Positions 20,901-28,700 of a DNA stretch of 64,000 nt are shown here, in pieces. The stretch spans positions 62,001 to 126,000 of the forward strand of contig NZ_LN999806.1 in NCBI RefSeq assembly GCF_001517665.2. Reading direction: 5' to 3'. How positions within the stretch are numbered: the stretch's first letter is position 1; each line of letters begins with the position of its first letter. Under the pieces are notes generated by a model. The model was not told the origin of the DNA. It saw nothing but the letters and a program-made list of their open reading frames with translations, and searched no databases. The translations under genes were made by a program, and so were the position numbers. This DNA comes from Peptoniphilus phoceensis. Lineage in GTDB: Bacteria; Bacillota; Clostridia; Tissierellales; Peptoniphilaceae.

Positions 20901-22252
20901 AAATTTAAATTTTCATTTATGTCTTTTACTATTTTATATCTTATAGTATTTGAAGTTGCATCATATTCTGGAGTGGCAATTATTTGATTATTGTAGACAA
21001 TATCTTTTAATGTTGCTGAATCAATTACAGTTAACTTTTCATCTAAGTGGATATCAAAGTATTGTCCAGCCTTTATTGGACCATTAGATGTTGATGTGTC
21101 AAATCTAGTTCTAATAGTAAATTTCTTGCCATCTAGTGGACTAGATGCACGCAAAGCTCTAAAGAAACCAAATCCAGTATCTTCTGAATTTGGCATTTCT
21201 GCTTTTTGAAGACCTGCTTCCATTTCTTCTATTGTAAGCTCTCTGTCTTCCTTGATTAGATTTTCATAAAGATCTGAAATTTCCAATCCATCATTTTCTC
21301 CTACTGCATCATTTTCAATCATGAACATTTGAGGATCAAAATTTTCATAGCCATGTCTTTCAATAAATTCTCTAAAAGCGTCTGTGTTGTCAGCCATTAG
21401 TTTTGCTTGGTCTTCTCTTGACAAGTCGTACTTGTCTTGGAAAGTATTAAGTAAAGCTTGGATTTCTTCTAATCCATTTTCCTTGTTTGCAAGAGCTTTT
21501 TTTAGTTCTTTGTCTGCTCTTTGTAAGTCTGTAAGTCCAAGACCTTCCTTTAATTTATCTAAGAAGCCCTTTTCTTCTTCAACTTCATTTTCTTCGATTG
21601 CATCCTTAGTTTTATTTAATTTATTTGATTCTTCAGAGTTTAGGCTTTTTTCTGATTCTTTCTTTTGGTCTATTAGACCTTTTTGTTTTTTTAATTCTTC
21701 TAATTTCTTTTCAAGCTCAATTCTCTTGTCACGAGCTTCTCTATATTCAGCCTCTGCTTCTAAAGATTCTCTTTCATTTGCTCTTGCTGCTGCTTCTTGT
21801 TTTGCTGCTTCAATCTTTAAAGCTTCTAGCTTTTCTTGTTCAAGTCTAGCTGCTTCTTCCTTCTTCTTTTCCTCTTGAGCCTTTTCTTCTTGAAGCTTCT
21901 TATTATTTTCTTCTATGTCTTCTTTTTCAGGAGCTGTAAGTATGTTGTTTTCTTTATTAGCTTTTTTCTTAGCTGGAACTAGAATTTCATAGTCTTCTTT
22001 CTTTTTTGCAGGTTGCAAAAATTCATCTGACTTTTCATATTCCGTCCTAGTATCCTTTTTCTTCTCCTCGGTCTTTGAAGATTTCTTTTCAAACAATTCA
22101 TCAGTTATGTTTTGCTGGTTTTGTGTCGTGGAATTTTTGACTTCAGCCTCATCTAACAAGCCTGCCGCTGCGACAGTTGCTGGGCTTAACACCTCCAAAA
22201 CCATTAGTAATGCCAAAATTAGGCAAGTAAATCTTTTAAAAATATTATCCAT
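8975..22252 (-). CDS. Giant Cna-B repeat surface protein with FPITG sorting signal (4425 aa)
   Basis: This is a cell-wall adhesin or pilus-associated protein. Residues 1-30 form a signal peptide ending VAAAG. Residues about 100-240 are a charged helical stretch rich in Glu, Lys and Ala, likely coiled coil. Large adhesin-like beta domains follow. At least ten Cna-B modules are visible, starting near residues 917, 1207, 1712, 1817, 2147, 2804, 3260, 3517, 3954 and 4070. Each has a Lys near its first strand, a GAxF motif and the closing (E)E..AP.GY pattern expected for isopeptide cross-links. Two InlB-type repeats with GKEFDGW or GKEFDAW and a further 70-residue repeat lie around 2555-2785. The C-terminus has FPITG near 4389, a hydrophobic span and KRKR. 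It has its own promoter and terminator. The ligand is unknown. Confidence 0.93.
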   Translation of the reverse strand: MDNIFKRFTCLILALLMVLEVLSPATVAAAGLLDEAEVKNSTTQNQQNITDELFEKKSSKTEEKKKDTRTEYEKSDEFLQPAKKKEDYEILVPAKKKANKENNILTAPEKEDIEENNKKLQEEKAQEEKKKEEAARLEQEKLEALKIEAAKQEAAARANERESLEAEAEYREARDKRIELEKKLEELKKQKGLIDQKKESEKSLNSEESNKLNKTKDAIEENEVEEEKGFLDKLKEGLGLTDLQRADKELKKALANKENGLEEIQALLNTFQDKYDLSREDQAKLMADNTDAFREFIERHGYENFDPQMFMIENDAVGENDGLEISDLYENLIKEDRELTIEEMEAGLQKAEMPNSEDTGFGFFRALRASSPLDGKKFTIRTRFDTSTSNGPIKAGQYFDIHLDEKLTVIDSATLKDIVYNNQIIATPEYDATSNTIRYKIVKDINENLNFPLNIDVDFNTGKIKADESFTVINSVSGLGVTNPKSLLPVVVDKNGNTVNTITEPGRDDVIQIIDPDGGQYRVPVDLVGEPVIENKEMVGINWSMKVRSDTDLSALGFMANFTTVKGSGLGEIENVKVNGRDVSLTDQLEGALGIVDSKHHNLQESTRDLSYTFYTPVTNTQGNYLLDISVVLQGKQKGGAIRFILDQGYAQEKISEATPTRVGINNRTTIQGQFLANDKAQWTITDAISSGDEANNGMPLADRKLDGDQTIESGARVVYGIDTNIDSPTYGQMIVKEAEKNINSIPAKESDPSGTQEVGNIAVYEFDTQLTNADKPSNYNISGVKISKFRDLYIDQVWNLPVEGMTMPGQDFIAKDNEGNELGKVHVEEGAAGETTRFVTIPNARYWDINEETHAPSKRENKIEQKFDKDTVEVDGKTYKYNENVNYYQIDTKSQYIHDSAIEQTNLKPVTFTVVKVDSKDPNKKLAGARFKILGDNQPSVVTDDQGKATFNNVLPGTYTLIEEKAPNGYKLDQGRKTITISEDGNISVDGGNIQAGGSTSATKLVQHDSFPNWPDYMNAMHYGKINDNGELEFYLYLKPESNNGKDGTNRDTRLNISIPDVNITEVSAYDVSPGYRNNVRYSMEEQNAQGYIPLLGNNVINAANNHKIIGTPNKTDAYTGKTGYEIYFPQERFANDWGFIVKVKANIGDKQSINLDYDWLTNENTAGQTNLTQKVTISKASGEGEDTQTQLIVTNEEFTKSPIAATKFGDTFDENGNRNRLQGAEFVLKDSEGNVIANKFTDDNGTANFGQFPVGRYRLEEVQAPEGYQKNGVYFEVVVDDEGQVTYKARFEDGIGTPEAGRDYYIEKGEETGDSNKATVTSVNQRLEYLENEPGDIGEKTGVWEAYRYESLKYHADITLSNSAPGSRFEIQFDRNLDFTQYFSDFPKIVIDGVEVADPYFDYDTNLLTYVFNNKSKGGPATASINLRGIIPDKYFAKNTGTYNFTIKVAPGVANVGGNPVLNRDINADYEQYDSGTSNSNQFYYFRDVYQKEDGNWYVTAMSYLNPMGFSYGSKTVEYNWITTDFQGDRRIARWLGKGYEPLYQLDDVKVYATEYNTRTQNGIKLNDTMPLSVGIRPEQDPNTYNLLAHQKINPNDRLDRRENGVRVLYDPNKIKTTGGINDSAPLKISTPAVKNGGGYVIEQTFKITDIDQFNKKWRAFYMTDGNLESAFASKANVNTAIGDQAGGEIPKYYREIVGLINNKYTPGSFKLTKYDEVDRSKKLPEATFALTDENGKTIYRTSDENGLVSFEGIAPGRYSLEESRAPEGYQLTNKKWQVTVLNDGNVRIRETSITGAGQLYTGNEINIQVSNKPAGQKFRVYKKDGNGQPLAGAKFRISDPDNTDPNFPIEATSDQKGIVEFNGTPKENKNYVLEEIAPPAGYNPLNKKWVLRVEKGKVKIYNYSTNAEGGQEVQSILAKDGVEWVDVKNRNTSNWSNYDNRWTGWTGNNQDARYLGTRIVAINKDEKYVIQRYVINPESRNIPNQSSVSIHRQVPQDPNMDWFDMNKFDKDNDIKVFKLDRSVTGLISDIRLASYNTDDITADVVKTAQTEEGRYGEPDRLKLGIPATDKPIVIDIKVPYKDANGGVGTGMDWSENDTIIYWKGDHYERVSDIKTTGPTTGTTGTILGSYIGEDSLDVTNDIKTYGFKIKKVKEDNTTLIPGAVFKLTGPDPSKNERYMTTDSKGMISFNGLKPGNYKLEETEPAPGYEKANTTWTIRVANDGKVYIKDNKTTPEGKDANAQFSVVQNLNAENANVDPALAMKMQTIKASTYNFTNESVGNSPLFLNEADKRENSVINKIDAIYGENNFERLFPNGITIREVAMASYDPNIVGENAEATVANGDGLEVSPEEIPEAQRAGDGWEIVDNASPTQPEKREDASDSDYGQLIDTKIIEIDKANNRYKQVFIYKPGGTAKRNREIKFHRAYDAYNISPSEVTTRVFQVPANTSLANINESSDIDSIPGKTDISKNVKFTSVTERVNKIKTTSITTRYPGNILIEVETNYNEDQPIGLGSNYNFNMAGQYGNKCWLEKSYPNEASVPVVKTTVDYTITFDGNGGQWHMDPVTVEENTEYELPGSSFIAPEGKEFDGWLVNGQKKNPGDIITVTSDLIIQAQWRNKAPEQVTVSFSPGEGSGTMAEQKVNVGSNYQLPANGFTAPNGKEFDAWSVNGERKNPGDSISVNADTRVTALWKVKAPTTYNVIVQNPQEGGTITASTTSATAGTEVTLTVNPEQNYELETLTVGNENVTASVANNQYKFTMPAGDVTVSATFKQKQVGPSEGETEIKPGEAAQITNKQVGLDLKIYKKDRNDRKLEGAIFTIRKTDESFENMDQDFGVKTGTSNAEGLVEFKDKDGNIINLPVGYYVIEETAAPLGYRKPNAPWKVQVVEENGQLVAKYKGPEETPQSFVEKNENLEIKNANGVKYATKITHIDTESRTFIQRVYIDTRGKKGTVNVQINPKHKREEIDRAGKPPVTIKEGVKTAYRSTYKISGINGDPDQAQMIKILNDYDVSTPNVTVVNTARWRPFDWEFDEDQLNLEPGVYFIDIEGFYDTSIIDRNVTNEVAIDSNYNFTQKDGRTPSAEPVLKDPYKLTAADIPDEDLGKIDIDIEFFDGARSFYQAQFDKNQRKLVYNTFEGASYQGGMEAVRQRYHDKLVAVGYKKDQAKEIADAWPNKKPAGQKYINALSKQASYNYSYGGRMYTEKHIAGFIDPPVIPGVEGYTAPSSTIKTSMDINSLYSSQKENTVPQEGLSVVNDAERYNITFSKHGKDSDTDSIEEITKRRLEGAVFKLEKRVREGIYEEVEGSYVSSAFNGYFGFRGLEPGRYRLIEVQAPKDYKPIDGPLLHFSVETVSLVSQKIVDPRIGETIDVNTVEFYFPDNTTPYKFGDLEVHDPVTNKVIKFKDAKNVDLESTKIINPQDKTIEVPLKDLSIKFPGEIKNKEGKVIKDTYKISEIQITPTSNGYISLEYNKANGVYQYVPEKSSTEENGLLVDYVTSATAKNMGKIVNEKPGKGSVTINKVDEDGNALKGTANEKGELIAGAKFKLTNLTDGSDPVVKTVGEDGTLTFDGLKIGNYQLEEVESPDGHINGGQVWHFTVGGKDLDPYSEDIAPTGRDLSGQIKLTESKMSVLSPINENGAPTVEGEIHPHLGESLVFDNSYEVPEGMKINPGDYFTLKLKKSTDLHGIFENSIDNLDIFADGVGTIAKANYNREAGTITYTFTKYADTYELKNISNKIAAFINLDVIRQSQNFVDVGFSDKSSKVNVVYDLRTERKDDRVNFINYTSKIVKYNPQTGEFVHYFYINRDRTPTGAFDFNFLSDQNLENVLVTEYKVLNNLEGAMPESFGVDENSDNLDYGRVINSKNYLQAGELLSTPYYNGVAWNGSYVVKITGKVADEDKSKYVGYSHLIHYYGNGYSLYADRFDAVHQFVNESSAEAKLTIKAINPSNKIVFKKINSNSEALQGATFQLYKKDDEGNWNAYGQPIETGEDGLIEYSKLPKGEYQLKETTAPEGYVAPDGPLAEFKVDESGKVFRKESYKDEKGQEQVKYVEEPGVVPITLVNNKEHEVVFKKVDGTDNKVLAGAEFEVLYKNEKTGEYSNKDIILYKDVSGTIYALKSDDTPPTGYTKLDKLISGTDGIVKFKVNEPGFYALKEIKAPEGYINPRGIVKQFAILDDKLQREEYKTEMDVNKTKSGTYANGWHNEYLTSIDMRFNPNHEEITYVKDKSKMSLSGLPLENEFFENNVGAKTGVTIKAYTVDKENGTETFVKSYKVDLKNYDGYKGKETIDLYDLVKGDTTDGSPVKSDKTLVFKMSPQIGLTTELDIKSNIVIGEGEDKISEERTFHIETKGEEYVDHSYEFTTMGELTNIGTNPIEVENFKGEFPITGGLGTIIFTVTGLVIMSAAAYLYKRKRNMSYDE

Positions 22253-22317
22253 TTTTTCCGCTCCTTTATTAATCAGTCATTGCCTATACTAGAAGTAATG
22301 TAATTCACTAGTAATAT

Positions 22318-22346
22318 TATCTATATAATAATACAATAATCGTCAA
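22318..22346 (-). promoter_or_regulatory. Likely promoter of the 4425-residue surface protein gene
   Basis: Read on the minus strand, TTGACG (22346-22341) and TAGATA (22323-22318) are 17 bases apart. An AAAGGAG ribosome site precedes the ATG at 22252, giving an untranslated leader of about 60 bases. The -10 box is imperfect. Confidence 0.5.
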
Positions 22347-22713
22347 TTATCAATACTATTTACATAAAATATACTTTTTAAAAGGCTAATTGCAGACATC
22401 TTTTAGAAGTTTTAAATTCAATTTTTGATAAGGTCATAATTATGCCATAAAAAGAGAAGAATAGTTTTTAGAAAATGATAAAAATTTAAAAATATTCTTT
22501 TAAAAATCGTATTTTATTATTAGAATAATTTTTCATAAACGAAAATGTTTTATATTAGAAAAAATTTATAAATAAAATTTCTATATTTTTTTAAGCTTTA
22601 CTCCCAAAAGAAAAAAATATAAAAAATCACTAATAATAAAATTGATGCAACTATAAATTTTTAAAAAACTAAAATTTTAACTTAATTATCTCAAATTATT
22701 AAATCCAAAACAT
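22347..22713. other. Gene-free AT-rich spacer between the two giant surface genes
   Basis: This stretch is almost entirely A and T. I see no open frame with a ribosome site, no repeat longer than short A or T runs and no conserved RNA element. It separates the terminator of the 3676-residue gene from the promoter of the 4425-residue gene. Confidence 0.6.
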
Positions 22714-22766
22714 AAAAAAAGAAACAAAAAAGCCTAGGAATTTATCCTAGACCTTTCTGTTTCTTT
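22714..22766 (-). terminator. Strong terminator at the end of the pilus operon
   Basis: Outer arms AAAGAAACA (22718-22726) and TGTTTCTTT (22758-22766) enclose inner arms CTAGGA (22734-22739) and TCCTAG (22745-22750). On the minus strand the stem is followed by a run of seven T (complement of 22714-22720). It lies 17 bases past the stop of the 3676-residue gene. Confidence 0.85.
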
Positions 22767-22782
22767 ATTGACTTGTCGAAAA

Positions 22783-25700
22783 TCAATCTTCAGCATATCT
22801 TCTCTTTCTTAGATATAAATATGCTCCAGCTGCCATTATCGCACTTCCACCAAGAGTGAAGATAATAGTTCCTGGTCCACCAGTCCATGGGAAGATAGAT
22901 TTTTCATTTACAATATTGAAGTTAAATACTTCTGCATTTGTGCTTATATCAATGCCTCCTTCTGGAATTACTTTTCCGTCTTCCGTAATATTTTGTCCCT
23001 TGTCATTTTTCAAAGGATTTCCTTCAGCATCTAATACAGCGACAAGTGTAACAGTTTCTTTTTCAATATCCATGTGGATCTTATACTTGTTCTTTGTCTT
23101 TGTATAACCGATAGGTGCTTGGACTTCAGTCAAGATATAATCTCCAGTAATTGGATTTTCAAGTTGTAACTTCATTTGATCATAATCTTGTAACAAATTA
23201 AATTCTTTTTCAATAGTGTAATTTGCTTTAGTTTTATCCCAAGGAATATCAAGTGATTCGTCTGGCTCAAGTTTAACCTTAAGCTTACCACGCTTAATAG
23301 TTTCAAGACCATTTTCATCCTTATATACCTTTAAGAACTTAAATCCTATATCCTTAAAGTTTCTAATTCGGTAAACATATTCTTCATGATATTTTCCGCC
23401 ACTAAATCCACTACCAATAGATTCTAAAACTAAGTTTATGAAGTCTGTGTTAGTATGTTCACCTTCACCTCTATCAACAATCTTAGGTGGATCGCTAGAT
23501 AAATCTCTTTCATAAATATTGAATACTAAATATCCAGCAGGGTGACCTTCCTTATCACTTTCCCTAACTTGAACTACGAAATCTCTAATAGGTAGCTTGT
23601 AACCCTCTGGGGTTTTAGTTTCTTTAAGGATATAAATACCTTCATCTAAATCCTTAATTAAAACCTCAGCTATTGGACCAAAGTCACCTTCTTTTAATAC
23701 AGATTCTCCAAATTTTGTTGAAAGAATCTTAGGGTCTTTTACCTTAGCCGCATCAAGATCCTTAGAATCATTGCTGATCTTATCAAGTCTAAAGGATGCT
23801 CCTACTAAAGGTTCATCTGAAGTATCTGTCTTTTTAAATCTAAGGTCAATTGTGTCACGACTGTTTACTATCCTTGCCTTAGATCCATTTGTTCCAAGGA
23901 TTAAGTTAGGAATTCTATCATTATCAAGAACTATCTTTCCAGTCTTATCATATTTATCAATGTCACCATAGTAGCTTGATTCGAAGTCCTTATCGTAAAC
24001 AACCTTAAGACCTTGAGTTTCATCGTCTTTTACAACTTTTATTATCCACTTTCTTTGATCCTTTGAGTTTTCGTATCCTTGTGGTGGTTTTAACTCTTCA
24101 AGTTCATAGATACCTTCACTCAAGCCTTCAAAGGTATGGGAAGTAAATCCAAGTAATGATTTTTCTTGGTAATATCCAAAACCTTTTTTGTTTGGATCTA
24201 CAGTTTTTACATTACCATTATCATCTAATACAAATTTATCTCCATTCATTTCATATTCAATGAAGTATTTATCTTTTGTATCTTGATCTTTTAGTTCTTC
24301 AATTGTTAAATCCTTAGTGTAGATTTTCTTCAAAGAGAACTTAGCATTTTGTAGTCCTTTTATTTCTCCATCTGGCTTATCTTTTTCAGATATATCAATT
24401 TTTTGGAAGGCAAAGTTTATTCTTTCATAGTTAATAACCTTAACATCATAAGTTCCATCTTCAGCATTCAAAACATATTCAAAGGTCTTGTCATTTTGAA
24501 GTTCTGAGAAATCAAAACTTAAGCTACCAGTATTTTCATCTCTAACTACATTGAAATACCAATCGTGAGGTTTTTCATACTTAGTGTAGTTAGTTTCTGT
24601 AAGCTTGTATCTTCCTTCTTCAAGATTTTCAAATCTGTAATTCGGACCTGATGTTGTGTATTTTTCTGAGCGGTAATATCCAGGGTTTCCAGGTTCTATT
24701 ACCTTATTGTCTTTGTCAACGCCTTGCAATAGGAATCTACTTACATTAACAGGATTTCCCTTTGAATCAACTTTCTTGAAATTGAAGTCAATTCTTGATA
24801 AGTTGTTCTTTATTCCAGCAACTTTTCCATCCCTAAATACTACAAGCGGATTGGATTCATCTAAATACTTGATTTCCCAGCTTCCCTTATCAGAAACAAA
24901 TACCTGAAGTCCGAATTTTTCTTTAGAAACTTCATATCCAGCAGGAGCTTTAATTTCTTCAAGTATATACTTATCTCCATCTTCTGCTGAATTCTTTGTA
25001 AGTCCATCAAATTCTACAAAACCTGAGTTTGAATCACTTACACGAGTTTGTTCATAAACAGGAACTTCTTTTCCATCAACATTCTTAGTTAAAGGCTTTC
25101 CGTCCTTGTCAGTCTTTGTAAGCTTAAATTCAGCTCCACCTAAAATATTTCTTCCAGTTTCATCGAATTTTTGGAAACTAAATTTAGTTGTTGCATTGAA
25201 GTTTTTAACTCCAATTTCATCAATTGTTGGATATGGAGCGTCTGGTCTTGCCGGCTTACTTCTTCCGTCATCTTCGTCTCTAGGAACAATTGTAATATAG
25301 TCGTTATTTTCTAATACAGATGCACTTCCTATACCTTTAATTGTTCCAAGGGCAATTAAGTTTTGTTTTTCTTCTTCACTTATTCCCTTAGTGAATTTTG
25401 TACTTGCAGTTATATTTTCAGTGAAGTCAAAAGTAATAAACATACTGTTGGCATCAGATGCTTGTGCACCTTCTTTTTTCTCAACTTTAAAATACCACTT
25501 CTTGTCTTTTACATCTTCTCTAAATCCTGCAGGTACTTTTGTTTCTGTAAGTTCATATACACCAGGAGAAAGTTCTCTGAAGTAATTATCTCCAGATAAT
25601 CCAGTAGCAGCAGATATTTGGTCATAAGCTTCATTGTAATAGAAAGCTCCTTCTTTACCATCAATAATCTTTCTTGCTCTGAAGTTAGCTCCATCTAGTG

Positions 25701-28700
25701 GATATCCATCTTCTGCAGTCTTTTTAATTCTTAGTGGAATTCTAAATCCAGTTTCGTCTTTGTTAAATACTTTAATAGTGTGACCTTGTTGAATTTCTAT
25801 ATCTGGCAATCTCTTTGTTTCTGGGTCGGCCTTGCTAAAGTCTATATCAAAATATTCTGGATTTGGAAGTCTTCCCCAGCTAGTTTCAGTTGATTCATAC
25901 TTAACTCTATATTGTTTATTAGAATCAAGTTTATCATAAACTACTGGAAGTAATTCACTACCATTTGCAAATCCACCAGCATTTATTCTCATGTCGTCAA
26001 ATGGACTTTCAACTTGTTTCCATTCTCCGTTTTCCATTACTTCAAAGCTTAATCTTCCAACAACTCCTCCAGGTTTAGTAGAAGGATCATCTGTGAAGAC
26101 AAATTTTACAGTTTGACTGTAAGTATCTCCAACAGGTGGTGCAACTTTATTGTACTTAACTTGTGGTGTTGTAGTTATACTATCAACTTCAGCATTTGCA
26201 TCAGGTTTTATTTGCCAAGATAAAATGTCTTGTGCCTGATTTGGAGTTAAACCACTTAAATCCAATGTCAATTGAACTCTTATGTTTTCTCCGTCTTTTA
26301 AACTTATATCTGATATCTTTAACAAGTTATCATTAATTTGTTTTCTGGAATATTGAGTACCAGTAAAGTTCGCTCCATTCTTATCTGAAGTTGAAAATCC
26401 AGCAATTTTTAGAGGAGCTTTAATACTTAATTCAATAGTTCCCTTGTTTATTGTTCCAATATTTGTTGCTGTATCCTTAGTTGGGAACTTATCTAGTACA
26501 AGATTTACAGTATCAGGATAGTCAATTCTAGTATCAGTTTGACCGTATTTATTTGTTTTATATCCTTGTTTAGCTCCTTCAGCTAATTTGTCATTCCAAC
26601 TATTTCTATTTGAAAAGATAAAACTATGATCATAATCAATCAAATTATTATACTTCATGTATTCATATAATCTCATCGATCCCTTATTGGCCGTTGGAAT
26701 ACTACCCTCAACTCTTTGCTCTGGTAAACTTTTTGAGAAAAGGAATGAAAATACTTCTGCATAATCTCTTAATTGACTTAATCCATTAGCAAAATCCTTC
26801 TTATTAAAAGCATACTCAACTTTACCATCAATCATTCCATTGAAGCTATCTTGAAAATCAGATTCAAGGTGAGAGAAACTTACGAAGATCTTCTTGTCTG
26901 ATTTGTTCCAAGTTTCATTAATCCAACTTTCTTCTTCGACATAATTTGTCAAGAAAGGAGAACCAATTTTTGTTTTTCCACTATCCATCAAATCTACTGT
27001 TTGATATTGTAGATTTATAGAACTTGATCTAGGAGAAACATACATATTTGCAAGGTAATCGCCATTTAATTTTACATTTCCGTCTTTGTCAACAAGTTCT
27101 GTTACAGGATATCTTCCCTTAACTCTTTCAGAGTAAGTCCCTATTTCTTGACCTGTATCAGGATGGGAAGTAGTCGGTGTACCATAGTCAGCTAATCCAA
27201 CATTTAAAGTAATACCATCAGCCTTTGCTTTATCTACTAGACTCTGTATGAATTTATTTACAGTTTCATCCATAGAACCGTCTCTAGAATCATCTCTAGC
27301 CCTATCAACTAAAAGCATTACAGATAGACTCTTGTCTTGTTCCTCTGTTGTGCTCTTTCCAAAAATATTCATACCAACAGTCACCTGATTCTTGTCTGTT
27401 TCATAAAGCATTTGGTCATATTTAATTCTTAAATTGTCATCTTCATAGACATTTGCTTCTGGGCTTTGTCCAACTCTATTAACTCTTGGTGCTCTATTTA
27501 CTGGCTTAGCTAATAGGTTATTAGAGTCTTCAAGATATTTATCAAGAACATCATAGTTACTTCCTGTGATAGCATTATTTAATTCTCTTGGAAGATTATT
27601 ATCTTGATTTTCAATCCTATATTTTTCAATAGCATTATTATCTTCATTAGACTTATTTGCTAACATTGAATTGTTTTCAACAATATTAGTGTCAGTCTTA
27701 TTTGCAGCTTCTTCTACAGAAGCAGCTTGAGAAGAATATACTTCAGGATTTATGTTGCTAAGTGTTTCAAAGTCTAACTTAGGTGCTCTTGCTGCATAGC
27801 TGCTAGTATTACTTGCATCATCGTCAACTTTTACATGTTCTTTTTTGACAGTTCCATCAGTTCCAACAGTTATCTTCCAATAGTCATGAGTTCTTTCATA
27901 ACCAGCAGGTCCTCTGTATTCTTCAAGAATATATTTACCTGGTCTCAAGTTGTCAAATACTGCCATACCTTGATTTTCTGGAAGTGTGCTTGGATCTCTC
28001 CCTTCTCCAGTACTTGGATCTTGTTGAGTTAGACCTTCTGTTATCTTTTGGATGTATTCAATTCCAGTTTCAGGGTCTTTTCTCTTGTTGAAGTTTTCAT
28101 CTGCATAATAAAGTCTAAAGTAAGCTCTTCTTAGTCCAATTTCTCCATCGTATGGTGGAAGTGCATTACCAGTCTTTTTAACTTTTAATTCTCCAAGTCT
28201 ACCCTTTGTATTTACAACAAATTGTAATACATTGTGTTCATCAACTACTGCGTTGTTAGAAGGGTCTCTCAAAACAACTCTAAGATTTGGTCCACCATAA
28301 CTTACTACGTGGATTAATAAACCATTTTGTAGCTTGTCATAACCTAGAGGTGGGTTTACTTCTTCAAGTTTATAATATTGACCAGTTGTCAAGTTAGTAA
28401 AGTTAAAATTACCATCCTTATCTGCCTTTACAGTTTGAATTGGTTCTGGAGTTTCATTTGGCTTTGGAATAGAACCATCCTTGTGCAACTTAGCTCCATA
28501 ATAATCTGAATTATATAGGGCAAATTCTACTGGTTTTCCATTTGCTCCTCTTAAAAGATCATTTTGTGTCAATTCTTTTTCATTTTGAACTTTACCATCA
28601 ACTATATCCCTAGTCATCTTCTTAAAGGACATGTCAGTTTGGAAAGGTTCATTGTAAATTCTATAAACACTGTCTTTTTTGTCGCCATTAACTATTTCAG

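Noticed and set aside
21384-21878. Long plus-strand frame antisense to the N-terminus of the 4425-residue protein
   Set aside because: It is the Ser/Phe-rich mirror of a Glu/Lys/Ala-rich coiled coil; real coding is clearly on the minus strand.
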